Shown here piece after piece: positions 1 through 10,500 of a stretch of DNA of 64,000 nt. A program made the translations under genes and the position numbers. How positions within the stretch are numbered: position 1 is the first letter of the stretch; every line of letters begins with the position of its first letter. Source of the DNA: Lachnospiraceae bacterium (lineage in GTDB: Bacteria; Bacillota; Clostridia; Lachnospirales; Lachnospiraceae); the NCBI GenBank assembly GCA_022845895.1, contig AP025573.1:2824501-2888500 (forward strand). Direction: 5' to 3'. Below the pieces are notes generated by a model. The model was not told the DNA's origin. It did no database searches and saw only the letters and a program-made list of their open reading frames with translations.

Positions 1-2
1 CG

Positions 3-2501
3 GTTCTGGAGGCGGAAAACGGAGAACAGGCCCTGTCTCTTTTGGAGAAATACAGAGAGGGAATCTCTTTGATTCTGTTGGATATTATTATGCCGGTCAT
101 GGATGGCTACACCTTTCTGAAACACCTGAAAGCAGACCAAAGGCTGAATTCAATTCCGGTCATTGTCACAACATCCAACGACAGTGAAGCGAATGAGGTG
201 GCCGCCCTTTCCCACGGAGCCACAGATTTTATCGGCAAGCCCTACCGCGCCCAGATTATTTTACACCGGGCAGCCGGCATTATCCGCCTGCGGGAGACCT
301 CCGCCCTCATCCATCAGATCCAGTATGACCGGATTACCGGAGTGTACAGCAAGGAATATTTCTGCCAGCAGGTCCGGGACATCCTGTTTCGGAACCCGGA
401 TGTGAAATACGATATCCTCTGTTCCGACATTGAGGACTTCAAGCTGATCAACGACACCTTCGGCATGGCCGCGGGCGACCGCCTGCTGCGTCAGGTGGCC
501 AAGCTCTGCACCCAGCGGCTGGGTGACCGCGGAATCTGCGGTCGCCTGAGCGCGGACCAGTTCGCCTGCCTTTTGGAGCACCGTGAGGACTATGCGGACG
601 AGATGTTTACCCAGTCCGACAGCAGAATCAACAGCGGCTTCGGCGATCAGAATGTAATCATGAAATACGGCATCTATATGGTGGAGGACCGGGAGGTCTC
701 CGTTGAGCAGATGTGTGACCGGGCGCTGCTGGCGGCGCACAGTATTAAGGGGAAATATGGCAAACACTTTGCCCTCTACGACGACAAGCTGCGGGGCACG
801 CTGCTGCGCCGGCAGGCCATCACGGACGGCATGGAGACCGCTCTGGCTACGGGACAGTTCGAGGTATACCTTCAGCCCAAGTACCAGATACGGGACGGCC
901 AGCTTACGGGAGCCGAGGCTCTGGTCCGCTGGAACCACCCGGAATGGGGCTTGCAGCCGCCTGCGGAGTTTATCCCCATCTTTGAGCGCAACGGCTTTAT
1001 CACCAAGCTGGACCAATATGTCTGGGAGCAGGTCTGCGCCCTGATGCAGGCGTGGGATGAGAAGGGCTATCCAAGTGTTAACATTTCCGTCAATGTCTCC
1101 CGGATGGACATTTACAATACTGATCTGGTGAATCTTCTCACAGGAATCATCCGGCGGCACGGACTTTCTCCCTCCCGTCTGCATCTGGAGATTACGGAGA
1201 GCGCGTATACAGATACGTCAAGACAGCTCATCGAGACCTTGGGCGCTCTGCGCAGACTGGGCTTCGTCATTGAGATGGACGATTTTGGCAGCGGCTACTC
1301 ATCCCTGAATATGCTCACGGAAATGCCCATCGACGTGCTGAAGCTGGATATGAAGTTTATCCAGACAGAGATTACAAGACCTGCCGGCCAGGGCATCCTG
1401 CGCTTTATCGTGGATCTGGCCCGTTGGATGAGATTGAGCATAGTAGCGGAGGGCGTGGAGACCCGGGAACAGCTGGAGAGACTACAACACGACGGATGCG
1501 ACTACGCTCAGGGCTATTATTTTGCCAAACCCATGCCTGTGGAGAATTTTGTTGCAGTCTTGACGGCGCAGGCCTCTTCCCCAGAGGTGGAAAAAAGCCG
1601 GTCTGCCGGCTCTGCAGACCACATGGGCAGGATTCTTCTGGTGGCAGACGAGAACGAGGAATACCGTGCCCAAGTGCGCAGGACCTTTTCCGACTGCTTC
1701 AAGGTACTGGAGGCGGCCGGCCATGAAGAGGCAGTTAAAATGCTGGGAAGCCATCCTTATCAGATATCGGTCGCGATTCTCAGTCTGACTCTTCAAGGCG
1801 GCGCTGATATCCTGACTACGATTGAGAAGGAACGGGGAGCCTGGGAGACACAGTGCATCGCCACAGGACCGCCGGATATGGAACTGGAGCGGGACGCCAT
1901 GGAGCGGGGCGCCGCCGACTACGCGGCTAAGCCCCACAGTCAGGCATCGCTGCGCAGGCGGGTCCTGCGGGCGATGAGTATCCATACCCTTCAGTTACGG
2001 ATGCTGTCTCTGCAGGATGAGACCTGCAGAGATGCTATGACCGGCCTTCTCAACCGCAGGGGACTGTACACCATCGCCGAATCACTGCGGCATGAGCTTT
2101 CCTCCGCTGTTTATCTGTTTGAACTGGACAACTTGAAAAGGTTCAACGAGAAGTACGGCTATGTGGAGGGCGATCATTTGATTTTCCACTTCGCCTCCCT
2201 GCTGCGCGCCCACACTCGGGCGGACGATGTGCTGGCCCGGCTGGGCGGGGATGAATTCCTGATAGTGATGCGCCGCATAGATACCATGGAAGATGCCCAT
2301 AAGAAAGAGACGGCTATTCGCCGGGCTTATTACGAGAGCCGATACGTGGATTCAGATTCCATATCCTGCTTTTCCGGCACAGCCCTCTGGAATGCAGGGG
2401 AACCTTTGAATGAAATTATACACCGGGCCCGGGAGGCCATGTATGCAGCAAAGAACGGCGGTGAGGACGAGCGCCTTTTACGGAAGGGGATGAGTGTGTG
2501 A
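3..2501 (+). CDS. Response regulator with degenerate GGDEF, EAL, second receiver and GGDEF domains (5' end cut by window)
   Basis: The frame is open from the left window edge, so the true start lies outside. Seen in order: the end of a receiver domain with LLDIIMPVMDG, a first GGDEF-fold domain whose signature is RLSADQF (about 543-563, so probably catalytically dead), and a complete EAL domain (GAEALVRW near 911, LEITES, DDFGSGYSS, VAEGVET). A poorly conserved receiver-like domain follows, then a GGDEF domain with intact RLGGDEF near 2245. Known for these families: GGDEF makes and EAL degrades cyclic-di-GMP. Inferred: a cytoplasmic bifunctional cyclic-di-GMP enzyme controlled by phosphorylation, plausibly by the hybrid kinase and HPt protein encoded downstream. 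Its stop codon overlaps the next start by one base, so the two are translationally coupled. Confidence 0.9.
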   Translation, partial: VLEAENGEQALSLLEKYREGISLILLDIIMPVMDGYTFLKHLKADQRLNSIPVIVTTSNDSEANEVAALSHGATDFIGKPYRAQIILHRAAGIIRLRETSALIHQIQYDRITGVYSKEYFCQQVRDILFRNPDVKYDILCSDIEDFKLINDTFGMAAGDRLLRQVAKLCTQRLGDRGICGRLSADQFACLLEHREDYADEMFTQSDSRINSGFGDQNVIMKYGIYMVEDREVSVEQMCDRALLAAHSIKGKYGKHFALYDDKLRGTLLRRQAITDGMETALATGQFEVYLQPKYQIRDGQLTGAEALVRWNHPEWGLQPPAEFIPIFERNGFITKLDQYVWEQVCALMQAWDEKGYPSVNISVNVSRMDIYNTDLVNLLTGIIRRHGLSPSRLHLEITESAYTDTSRQLIETLGALRRLGFVIEMDDFGSGYSSLNMLTEMPIDVLKLDMKFIQTEITRPAGQGILRFIVDLARWMRLSIVAEGVETREQLERLQHDGCDYAQGYYFAKPMPVENFVAVLTAQASSPEVEKSRSAGSADHMGRILLVADENEEYRAQVRRTFSDCFKVLEAAGHEEAVKMLGSHPYQISVAILSLTLQGGADILTTIEKERGAWETQCIATGPPDMELERDAMERGAADYAAKPHSQASLRRRVLRAMSIHTLQLRMLSLQDETCRDAMTGLLNRRGLYTIAESLRHELSSAVYLFELDNLKRFNEKYGYVEGDHLIFHFASLLRAHTRADDVLARLGGDEFLIVMRRIDTMEDAHKKETAIRRAYYESRYVDSDSISCFSGTALWNAGEPLNEIIHRAREAMYAAKNGGEDERLLRKGMSV

Positions 2502-5500
2502 TGTGTCAATATACAAATTTAGAAGTAATCTATGTCTCTCCGTCCAGCAGGCTGCTGCGCGGAAAAGACGCGGGCACCGGCAGACAGGTGGTCCTTAAGA
2601 CCGGAGGCCAGGAGCATATGACTCAGGAGGCCACAGCGCGGCTCAGGCGGGAATACCAGATTATGCAGCGGATAGACAGCCCCCATGTGGCAAAGGCCCT
2701 TGACGAGGTCACGCTGGACGGGCGCTGCTATCTGGTGGAAGAATTCTGTCCGGGAATCACGCTGAGCAGACTGCTGAAACAGGGGGCTCTGGAGATGTCG
2801 GATTTCTACCGGATTGCAGAACAGCTGGTGATGGCCCTGCGGGACATACACAAGGAAGGCGTTATCCACAAGGATGTGACCCCCGCCAATGTCATGTATG
2901 ACGCAAACTCCGGCCGGGTGATGCTGCTGGACTTCGGTATCTCTTCCATGTTTATGCATGAACAGATGTCAGGGACCAGACTTGAGAATATTGAGGGGAC
3001 TCTCCGCTACATCGCCCCGGAGCAGACCGGACGGATGAATACGGAGCTGGATTACCGCGCGGATTTTTACTCTCTGGGCATAACACTGTATCAGATGCTG
3101 ACGGGGCGTTATCCATTTGACGCGGAGACCCCCACAGAGCTGGTTTTTTCTCATATTGCGAAGACGCCGCCGGATCTTCGCGTGATTTTGCCCAATATAC
3201 CGCCCATGCTCGCGGCCGTCATAGACAAGCTCCTTTCCAAGATGGCAAAAGACCGCTATTTAAGCAGCGAGGGCCTTCTCTATGATCTGACGCGGTGCCA
3301 GACGGAAAAGGAATTTGTCCTTGGAGAAAAGGATTTCAGCCGGCGCTTTGAATTCACCCACAGGCTGTATGGGCGGGAAGAAGAAACCGCCCAGCTGAAG
3401 AACGACTTCAAGGAGGTGGCGGCCGGTTCCAGAATTCTCGTCTCCATCAGCGGCTATTCCGGAATCGGAAAGACCTCGCTGGTCAATCAGCTACAGGAGG
3501 AGACTCTGCGGACAAGCGGTATGTTTCTGCAGGGTAAATTTGACCAGTATCACGCCAACGTACCCTACTTTGCCTTTTTCGAGGCCATCAAACAGTTTTG
3601 CAGCATGGTCTTTCTGGAGCCTGAAGAGGACATTCGCAGATGGAAGGAAACACTGTCGGAACATTTGGGGGACGACACGGCATTGCTGACCGGTAAGGTG
3701 ACGGAGCTGGCCCTGCTGACCGGCGAGCAGCCAGCCCCCGAGGAAATGGGACCGCTGGAGGAGCGGACCAGGTTCAAATCCGTGTTGGAAAAGTTCCTGT
3801 CCCTGCTGGCAGCGCCGGAGCATCCGCTGGTCCTTTTTCTGGACGACGTACACCGTGCGGATATGGGCTCCTTGGAAATGCTGGAGGAGCTGTTCAAAAA
3901 TGAAGATATCCACGATTTAATGATTGTCGTCTGCTACCGCGACAACGAAGTAAGCAGCGGGCATCCGCTCACCCTCAGCCTGAATAAGATTATACAGCGG
4001 GGCGGCCGGGTCACACAGCTCAGCTTAAAAGGACTGGACCCTGAGAGCACCGTACAGATGCTGGGAGATATATTCAAAACGGAAGCGGACACGATTTCCG
4101 TGCTGGCAGAGATTCTATATAGGAAGACCAAGGGAAATCCATTTTACATCAAGCAGTTTCTTAGGCTGTGTCATTCAAAAGGCTATCTGAAGCTGGATAT
4201 GGACACCGGAAGCTGGAGCTGGAGGGAGGCTGAGATACGGGCCTGCCCCGCCCAAGAAAATGTTGTGGACTTCCTGACGGAAAATCTGAACCAGTTTTCG
4301 GAGGAGACAACATCCCTTCTGTCCTATGGCGCCTGCATCGGGCAGAGCTTTTCTGCGGAGGATCTGTCCTCTGTCTGCGGCCTGCCGGAGCGGGAGATCA
4401 ACCGCAGGATGATTGCGGCAGTAGAACAGGAGGCAGTGTATCCCGTCGGAAAGGATGGGAAAAACGGCCGGCAGACCATGTATCAGTTTGCCCACGACCG
4501 GTTCCAGCAGGTGTTCTATACGGTCCTGTCCGAGAAGGAGCGGTCAGATGTCCATTACCGGCTCGGTAAGCGGTATGAGGAATGCTCACGCGCCGCGGAC
4601 GACCTGGACGAACGGGTATTTGAAATAGCGGACCACTATGCCAAAGGTCTGGGGGAAGCAAAGGCCCCCAAAGAACGGCGCCGGATTCAGGAATTCCTGC
4701 TTGGTACGGCACACCGGTGCGGACTCGTGTCCGCCTTCGATACGGCGGAGCGGTATCTTAACCTGCTGCTCTCCCAGCCGGAGCCTAAGTGTCCGGAAAA
4801 CCGCCCGTTCCTCACCAAAATCTACATAGAATATCATGCGGCGCTGTGCAATCTGGTCAAAGAGGAAGAATGTGACCGGATCTATGGGATGCTCTGCCAG
4901 CTGGTGACGGAGCCTTTCGAGCTTGCAGACAGCTGCTGCCTGCAGATTTCAAGCTTCTCCAACCGGGGCCGGTATGAGGACGCCTTTGAAATCGGGCTCG
5001 CCCTGCTTGGGCAGATGGGGGTCTCCTTCCCCGGCAAAAATGTCAAGCGGACTCTGGAGCGTGAAATCGCATCCTTTTATCAGGAGCAGGAGGCCCTTGG
5101 AGCGGAAGGTATCCTGAGCCTCAAAGAAGCCGAAGACCCGGTGGAGGCCGTAATCAGTAAATTGTTATGCCGCCTGTGCGGCCCGACCATTTTCTTTCAT
5201 CCCGATTACTCCTACTGGACGGTACTTACGGCTGTACGGCGCATGTTCCGGCATGGCTATACTCCCCATGCCCTGCAGATGTATTCCAACCTGATGATGC
5301 CTCTGGGGGAACTGCGAGGGGATTACCGGACGGCTTACGCGGCCGTCAAGTCGGCGGTGCCTCTGGCCGAAAAGCACCAGTACAGGGAGGTAATCCACTC
5401 CATCTACTGTATGTTCGCCCTCCATACCGGCCATTGGTTCGAAGATGTGGTCCATGAGATTCCATATGCGAAGGAGTCCATCAGGGGCAACGCCCAGATG

Positions 5501-7498
5501 GGTGATTTTGAATACGCCTGCTACGGTTATTATGGGCTCATGATGGCGGTCATGGATAGTGGAACCCATGTGGAGGAGCTGTGGAGTGAGGTACAGGCCG
5601 GAGTCAAGTTCGCAAAGAAGACCGGCAGCGACCATGCGCTGGGGAGCTTTTTGAGTTTTCAGCAGCTGTGCAGGAGCGTCCGCGGAGAGCTCTCCCTCAC
5701 CGGAAGCTTTGACGGGGAGGGATTTTCCGAACAGGCACATCTGGAACGGTTTTCCCACAACCTGCAGGCAATCAGCTATTACCATGTCATCCGGGCCCTG
5801 TCGGCAGTTATCTACCGGGATTATCCCACGGCCTTCCGGCTGTGCCAGGATGCGCTGCCCCTGCTCCCGTATGTCTCCAGCTTTTACAATGTGGCGCTTC
5901 ACAATTTCCTGTATTCCCTGTCCATCTGCCAGATTCTGGAGACCGGGGACTATGAGCCTGAGGCAAGGCAGCCGCTTCTGCGTGTTCTGGAGGAAAACCA
6001 GAATTGGCTGAAGCAACGCAGCAGTGATGCGTTCTGCAATTACGGCCACCTTTATCTTGTAATCGAGGCGGAGCGGAAGGTGGCGCGGGGCCGTACCGGA
6101 GAGGCCCTTAAGCTCTATGAAGAGGCCCTGCAGGCCGCGGAAAAGCATGGACGCAGCCTTCATCATGCCATCCTCTGCGATGTGGCCGCGCTGCGCTATG
6201 AGAGGCTGGGGGTCAAGTCATCGTCCAGACATTACCTGACAGATACCTACCGGCTGTACGGCCATTGGGGGGCAGAGGGCAAGTGCGCCCGGATGCGGCA
6301 GGACTACCCGGAGCTGGCGGGCCTATGGAAGAATGACAGCCGTCAGAATACCCTGTCTGAAGATTCTATCCACACCACCGCTTCGCTGGATATGCGCTCC
6401 GTACTGAAGGCATCTCAGGCTATTTCGGAGGAACTGGAGCTTAAAGGCATTCTGGAGAAGCTGATTCACAGTCTTCTGGAATGTGCGGGAGCCCAGCATA
6501 TCTATTATCTGAGCCGGACGGATTCCGGGTATGAGATTCAGTCGGAGGGCCACTCCGGAGCCAAAGACGTATGCATCGTATCAAAGCGGCAGGCAAAGGA
6601 CCGTGATATTCCGCTGAGCATCGTATCGTATGTGGAGAGAACACTGGAGGCCGTGATTCTCGATGACGGCGAGAACTCCAGAGTCTTCGGGAAGGACATC
6701 CATATCAAGGAGAATCGGTGCAAGTCGGTCCTGTGCATGCCCATCCTCAGCAAGGGGGAGATAAAGGGCATCCTCTATCTGGAAAATAATCTGGCTTCGG
6801 GCGTCTTTGACCAGCGGAGAAAGGAAAACCTGATGCCCATTGCGGCACAGCTTGCCATATCTCTGGAAAATGCCTATTTATATGAGCATCTGCGCTTTCT
6901 GGTAGACGAGCGGACGAAGGCGCTGCAGGAGGAAATCAAGGTGCGCAAACGGGCGGAGGAAAAGCTGGCCCATATGGCAAATTATGACGCACTCACCGGA
7001 CTGCCCAACCGCAGACTGTTTCATAAGATCTTGTCCCGGCTGCTTCTGGAGGCGGAAACAAGCGGACATCTGCTTGCCGTCCTCTATATGGATTTGGATG
7101 GATTTAAAGAGATTAACGATACCTACGGCCACGATAAGGGTGATCTGGTATTGGAAGAGACAGCGAGACGGCTGATTCGTGCCGCGCGCGGCAGCGACAT
7201 CGTGTCCCGTATGGGCGGCGACGAATTCGTTCTGCTGCTGGCCCGAATCACGGAGGACGAAGAGATCCGGCAAGTCTGCGAACGGATTCTCTCTGAAATC
7301 AGGCAGCCTTTCCAGATCTCAGAGGACCTGTTTGTGGAAATGACCGCGAGTATTGGAGTCAGTGTCTATCCAAGAGACGGTCAGGACGAGAAGAAGCTTC
7401 TCTCCTGCGCCGACCAGGCCATGTACAGGATTAAAAAAAGTGACAAAAATTATTACACGTTTACAGAGCCTCCTTCTGAAGCACAGGAGAGCCCTTGA
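2501..7498 (+). CDS. Giant Ser/Thr protein kinase - AAA/STAND ATPase - GAF - GGDEF protein
   Basis: About 1665 residues. The N-terminal 270 residues are a eukaryotic-type kinase: HKDVTPAN catalytic loop near 122, DFG near 146 and APE in YIAPEQTG. A P-loop ATPase follows (GYSGIGKTS near 325, Walker B LVLFLDDVHRAD near 444), then about 700 residues of helical, TPR-like sequence. A GAF domain lies at roughly 1290-1460, a short coiled segment comes next, and an intact GGDEF domain ends the protein (RMGGDEF near 1572). The architecture resembles the large kinase-ATPase-GAF sensors of cyanobacteria and myxobacteria, but with a diguanylate cyclase output instead of a histidine kinase. The start is ATG 2501 (GTG 2498 is possible) behind AAGGGGA, overlapping the upstream stop. 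The ligand of the GAF domain and the kinase targets cannot be read from sequence. Confidence 0.9.
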   Translation: MCQYTNLEVIYVSPSSRLLRGKDAGTGRQVVLKTGGQEHMTQEATARLRREYQIMQRIDSPHVAKALDEVTLDGRCYLVEEFCPGITLSRLLKQGALEMSDFYRIAEQLVMALRDIHKEGVIHKDVTPANVMYDANSGRVMLLDFGISSMFMHEQMSGTRLENIEGTLRYIAPEQTGRMNTELDYRADFYSLGITLYQMLTGRYPFDAETPTELVFSHIAKTPPDLRVILPNIPPMLAAVIDKLLSKMAKDRYLSSEGLLYDLTRCQTEKEFVLGEKDFSRRFEFTHRLYGREEETAQLKNDFKEVAAGSRILVSISGYSGIGKTSLVNQLQEETLRTSGMFLQGKFDQYHANVPYFAFFEAIKQFCSMVFLEPEEDIRRWKETLSEHLGDDTALLTGKVTELALLTGEQPAPEEMGPLEERTRFKSVLEKFLSLLAAPEHPLVLFLDDVHRADMGSLEMLEELFKNEDIHDLMIVVCYRDNEVSSGHPLTLSLNKIIQRGGRVTQLSLKGLDPESTVQMLGDIFKTEADTISVLAEILYRKTKGNPFYIKQFLRLCHSKGYLKLDMDTGSWSWREAEIRACPAQENVVDFLTENLNQFSEETTSLLSYGACIGQSFSAEDLSSVCGLPEREINRRMIAAVEQEAVYPVGKDGKNGRQTMYQFAHDRFQQVFYTVLSEKERSDVHYRLGKRYEECSRAADDLDERVFEIADHYAKGLGEAKAPKERRRIQEFLLGTAHRCGLVSAFDTAERYLNLLLSQPEPKCPENRPFLTKIYIEYHAALCNLVKEEECDRIYGMLCQLVTEPFELADSCCLQISSFSNRGRYEDAFEIGLALLGQMGVSFPGKNVKRTLEREIASFYQEQEALGAEGILSLKEAEDPVEAVISKLLCRLCGPTIFFHPDYSYWTVLTAVRRMFRHGYTPHALQMYSNLMMPLGELRGDYRTAYAAVKSAVPLAEKHQYREVIHSIYCMFALHTGHWFEDVVHEIPYAKESIRGNAQMGDFEYACYGYYGLMMAVMDSGTHVEELWSEVQAGVKFAKKTGSDHALGSFLSFQQLCRSVRGELSLTGSFDGEGFSEQAHLERFSHNLQAISYYHVIRALSAVIYRDYPTAFRLCQDALPLLPYVSSFYNVALHNFLYSLSICQILETGDYEPEARQPLLRVLEENQNWLKQRSSDAFCNYGHLYLVIEAERKVARGRTGEALKLYEEALQAAEKHGRSLHHAILCDVAALRYERLGVKSSSRHYLTDTYRLYGHWGAEGKCARMRQDYPELAGLWKNDSRQNTLSEDSIHTTASLDMRSVLKASQAISEELELKGILEKLIHSLLECAGAQHIYYLSRTDSGYEIQSEGHSGAKDVCIVSKRQAKDRDIPLSIVSYVERTLEAVILDDGENSRVFGKDIHIKENRCKSVLCMPILSKGEIKGILYLENNLASGVFDQRRKENLMPIAAQLAISLENAYLYEHLRFLVDERTKALQEEIKVRKRAEEKLAHMANYDALTGLPNRRLFHKILSRLLLEAETSGHLLAVLYMDLDGFKEINDTYGHDKGDLVLEETARRLIRAARGSDIVSRMGGDEFVLLLARITEDEEIRQVCERILSEIRQPFQISEDLFVEMTASIGVSVYPRDGQDEKKLLSCADQAMYRIKKSDKNYYTFTEPPSEAQESP

Positions 7499-7506
7499 AA
7501 AACAAA

Positions 7507-7521
7507 CCGGCAAGCGGCCGG
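7507..7521 (+). other. Short GC-rich hairpin between signalling genes
   Basis: CCGGC, five-base loop, GCCGG. It lies in the 66-bp gap between the kinase-GGDEF gene and the hybrid kinase. No T-run follows, so it is not a convincing terminator; it may affect mRNA processing or simply be chance in GC-rich DNA. Confidence 0.3.
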
Positions 7522-7564
7522 CATGATAAAGACCATTGCCGGCCATGGAAAGGATTTTAAAAAA

Positions 7565-10500
7565 ATGGAAAAATTAATGACAGCCTGGGAGACGTTTCAG
7601 GCTTTTTGCAGCGCCTGGTTCGAGCGGAGAAGCGCAGAGGAGGTCTATCCCTTTTTAGGCGATGAGTTCTGCTTTGTAGGCACCGGGGAGGACGAGTTCG
7701 CCCACAGCCCCAAGGAGATGAGAGAATATCTGGAACGGGACATTCAGGAAATCCCTGAACCCTTCACGGTGGAGCTTACGCTCTTTCAGGAGCAGAAAAT
7801 AGCCGCGGACATCCGCAACCTGTCCGTGGGAATGGTCCTCAGTAATACGCAGTACCGCTGGCGGCTGCGGGGATTCTTTACTCTGGTCCGGCAGCAAAAG
7901 TTCTGGCGGCTTCGCACCCTGTGGTTTTCCGAGCCCAGCAGCAGCCAGCAAGGCGAAGAGCACTATCCCCAAACTCTGGTGATGGAAAACATGGTCAGGC
8001 AGCGGCAGAATCTGCTTAACGACTCCCTGCCCGGAGGCATGATGGGCGGGTATATTGAAGAGGGCTTCCCCTTTTATTTCGTCAACAATCGTATGCTGGA
8101 GCATCTGGGCTATGCGGACGAGGCGGAATTTGTCGCCGACATCAGGGGGCTGGTGACAAACTGCATGCACCCGGACGACCGGGCCATGGTGGATGCCGAG
8201 GTAGACAGCCAGATGGCCGGGGGCGGCCAATACGTGGTGGAATACCGCATGAAGAAGCAGGACGGCTCCTACATCTGGGTCCATGACATGGGGCGCAAGA
8301 TTACGGCTGAAAACGGCAAACCGGCCATTATATCGGTGTGCATCGACATCACCGCACAGAAAATGGCTCAGGCAGAGGTCATGCACCTGTACAACAATGT
8401 CCCCGGCGCGGTATTCCGCTGCCGGTATGACGAAGGTTTTTCCGTCGTCAGCGCCAACGACGGCCTTTACAAGTTTCTGGGCTATACCAGAGAGGAATTC
8501 GCCGCTCTGGGAAACCGGATGTCCAAGGTGGTCCATCCGGAGGACCTGAATTCTGTGCAGGCTAAGCTGGAGCTGGACCGGGACCGCGGCGGCACAGTTC
8601 AGGACGAGCACCGGCTGGTCTGCAGGGACGGCAGCGTCAAATGGGTGTCTCTTAAGGCCCAGCGGCTCACAGAGGATGACGGAAATCAATATTTCTACGG
8701 CGTCTTTGTGGATATTACAGAGGAAAAGCAGGTACAGGCGCGGGTCAGGGAACTCTACGAGAAGGAGATGGCCTATTTTGCCCAGACAGCTTCTGCGGAA
8801 GGGAGTAATCAAGGGCGGCTTAACATCACGCTGGACTATGTGGAGAGCTACCAGTCCACCGCAGGTCTGGCACTCTTCCGGCGGGGGGATTCCTATGGGG
8901 CTGCCGTAGAACGGCTGGCTGACTCCGCCGTGGACCCAGAATATGGCCATTACATTCATTCCGTACTTAACCGTACTTGTGTGTTAAACGATTTTTCCAA
9001 TGGAAAAGCCGATTACCACTTTGAATTTCTCCGCAAAAAGAAGAACGGCGGGGTCTTTTTATGCAGCACCAGCTTCCGCCTGCACACCAACCCGGAAAGC
9101 GGAGACGTCATCGCCTTTTTCTACACCCTTGATGTGACGGAGCAACGGATGCTGGAACGGATGCTGGAGCGGGTTTCCAGTCTGGATTACGACGTTATTA
9201 CGGAGATTGATCTGACGAGCGGCGCCTACCGTCTGGCGGTCTGCGGCAGAGAGTGGAATCCCAGCATCCCTCTGGAGGGGAATTTTCAGGAAGAAATCCG
9301 CCGGGTGGCGGACTGCTGTATGGATGAGGCGGAGCAGCGGGAGTTTTTGGAGAAGCTGGATCCGGCGTACATGCGGCGTGAGCTTGCCCGGCAAAGCTCC
9401 TACACCTTCGTGCTGGAGCTGCGGCAGAACGGCCAAAAACGGATCAAACGATTCCAGATATTCTACATCGGCGAGGAGCTGGGACGGGTATGTATGACCC
9501 GGGCCGATGTGACGAACATCGTCCGGCAGGAACAGCAGCAAAAGGAGGCGCTGGCTGCTGCCCTTGCCGCAGCGGAGCAGGCCAACGCGGCGAAAACAGA
9601 CTTCCTCTCCCGCATGAGCCATGAGATCCGCACTCCCATGAACGCTATCATCGGAATGAGCGCCATCGCCGCCCAAGCCGTCGGAGACGACGAGCGGGTG
9701 GCCGAGTGCATCTCAAAGATCGGCATCTCCTCCCGGTTCCTGCTCTCTCTCATCAACGATATTCTGGACATGAGCCGGATCGAGAGTGGAAAAATGCTGC
9801 TCAAAAATGAAAAAATCCCCACGGAGGACTTTATAAACGGCCTCAATGCCATCTGCTACAGTCAGGCTGCGGCAAAGGGCGTGGAATACGAGTGCATCGT
9901 CGATCCCACCCTGAACGATTTTTATACCGGGGACGCCATGAAGCTGCAGCAGGTGCTTCTCAACATCCTGTCCAACGCCATTAAATTTACCGGCGAGGGC
10001 GGCAAGGTCACCTTCTCGGCAGCACTGCACAGGAAGAGCAGGAACGGCGCTACGCTGCGCTTTATCGTCAACGATACGGGCGTGGGCATCAGCGACAGCT
10101 TCCTCCTTCACCTGTTCGAGCCCTTCTCTCAGGAATCCATCGGTACCACCGCCCAGTACGGCGGCACCGGTCTTGGACTGTCCATCTCGAAAAACATCAT
10201 CGATATGATGGGCGGCAAAATCACCGTACGCTCCATCAAGGGCATCGGGTCTGAATTCACGGTGGACGTTAAGCTTGGCATCACGGAGGAGGAGCTGCTC
10301 CGCCACAACAGGAAAAAGACGCTCCCCAATTTTTCCGCCCTGAAGACTCTGGTGGTGGACGACGACGTGGCGGTATGCGAAAGCGCCGTGGACACACTCA
10401 AGGAAATGGGAATCACCGCCGAATGGGTAGACAGCGGACGCAAGGCCATCGAACGGGTGCAATCGATGTGGGACACAGGAAAGCATTACGATATGATCCT

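Noticed and set aside
5165..6166. Open frame of 333 codons on the minus strand
   Set aside because: Exactly antisense to the helical region of the kinase-GGDEF protein, with no ribosome site or recognisable domain; such long antisense frames are expected in this G+C-rich block.
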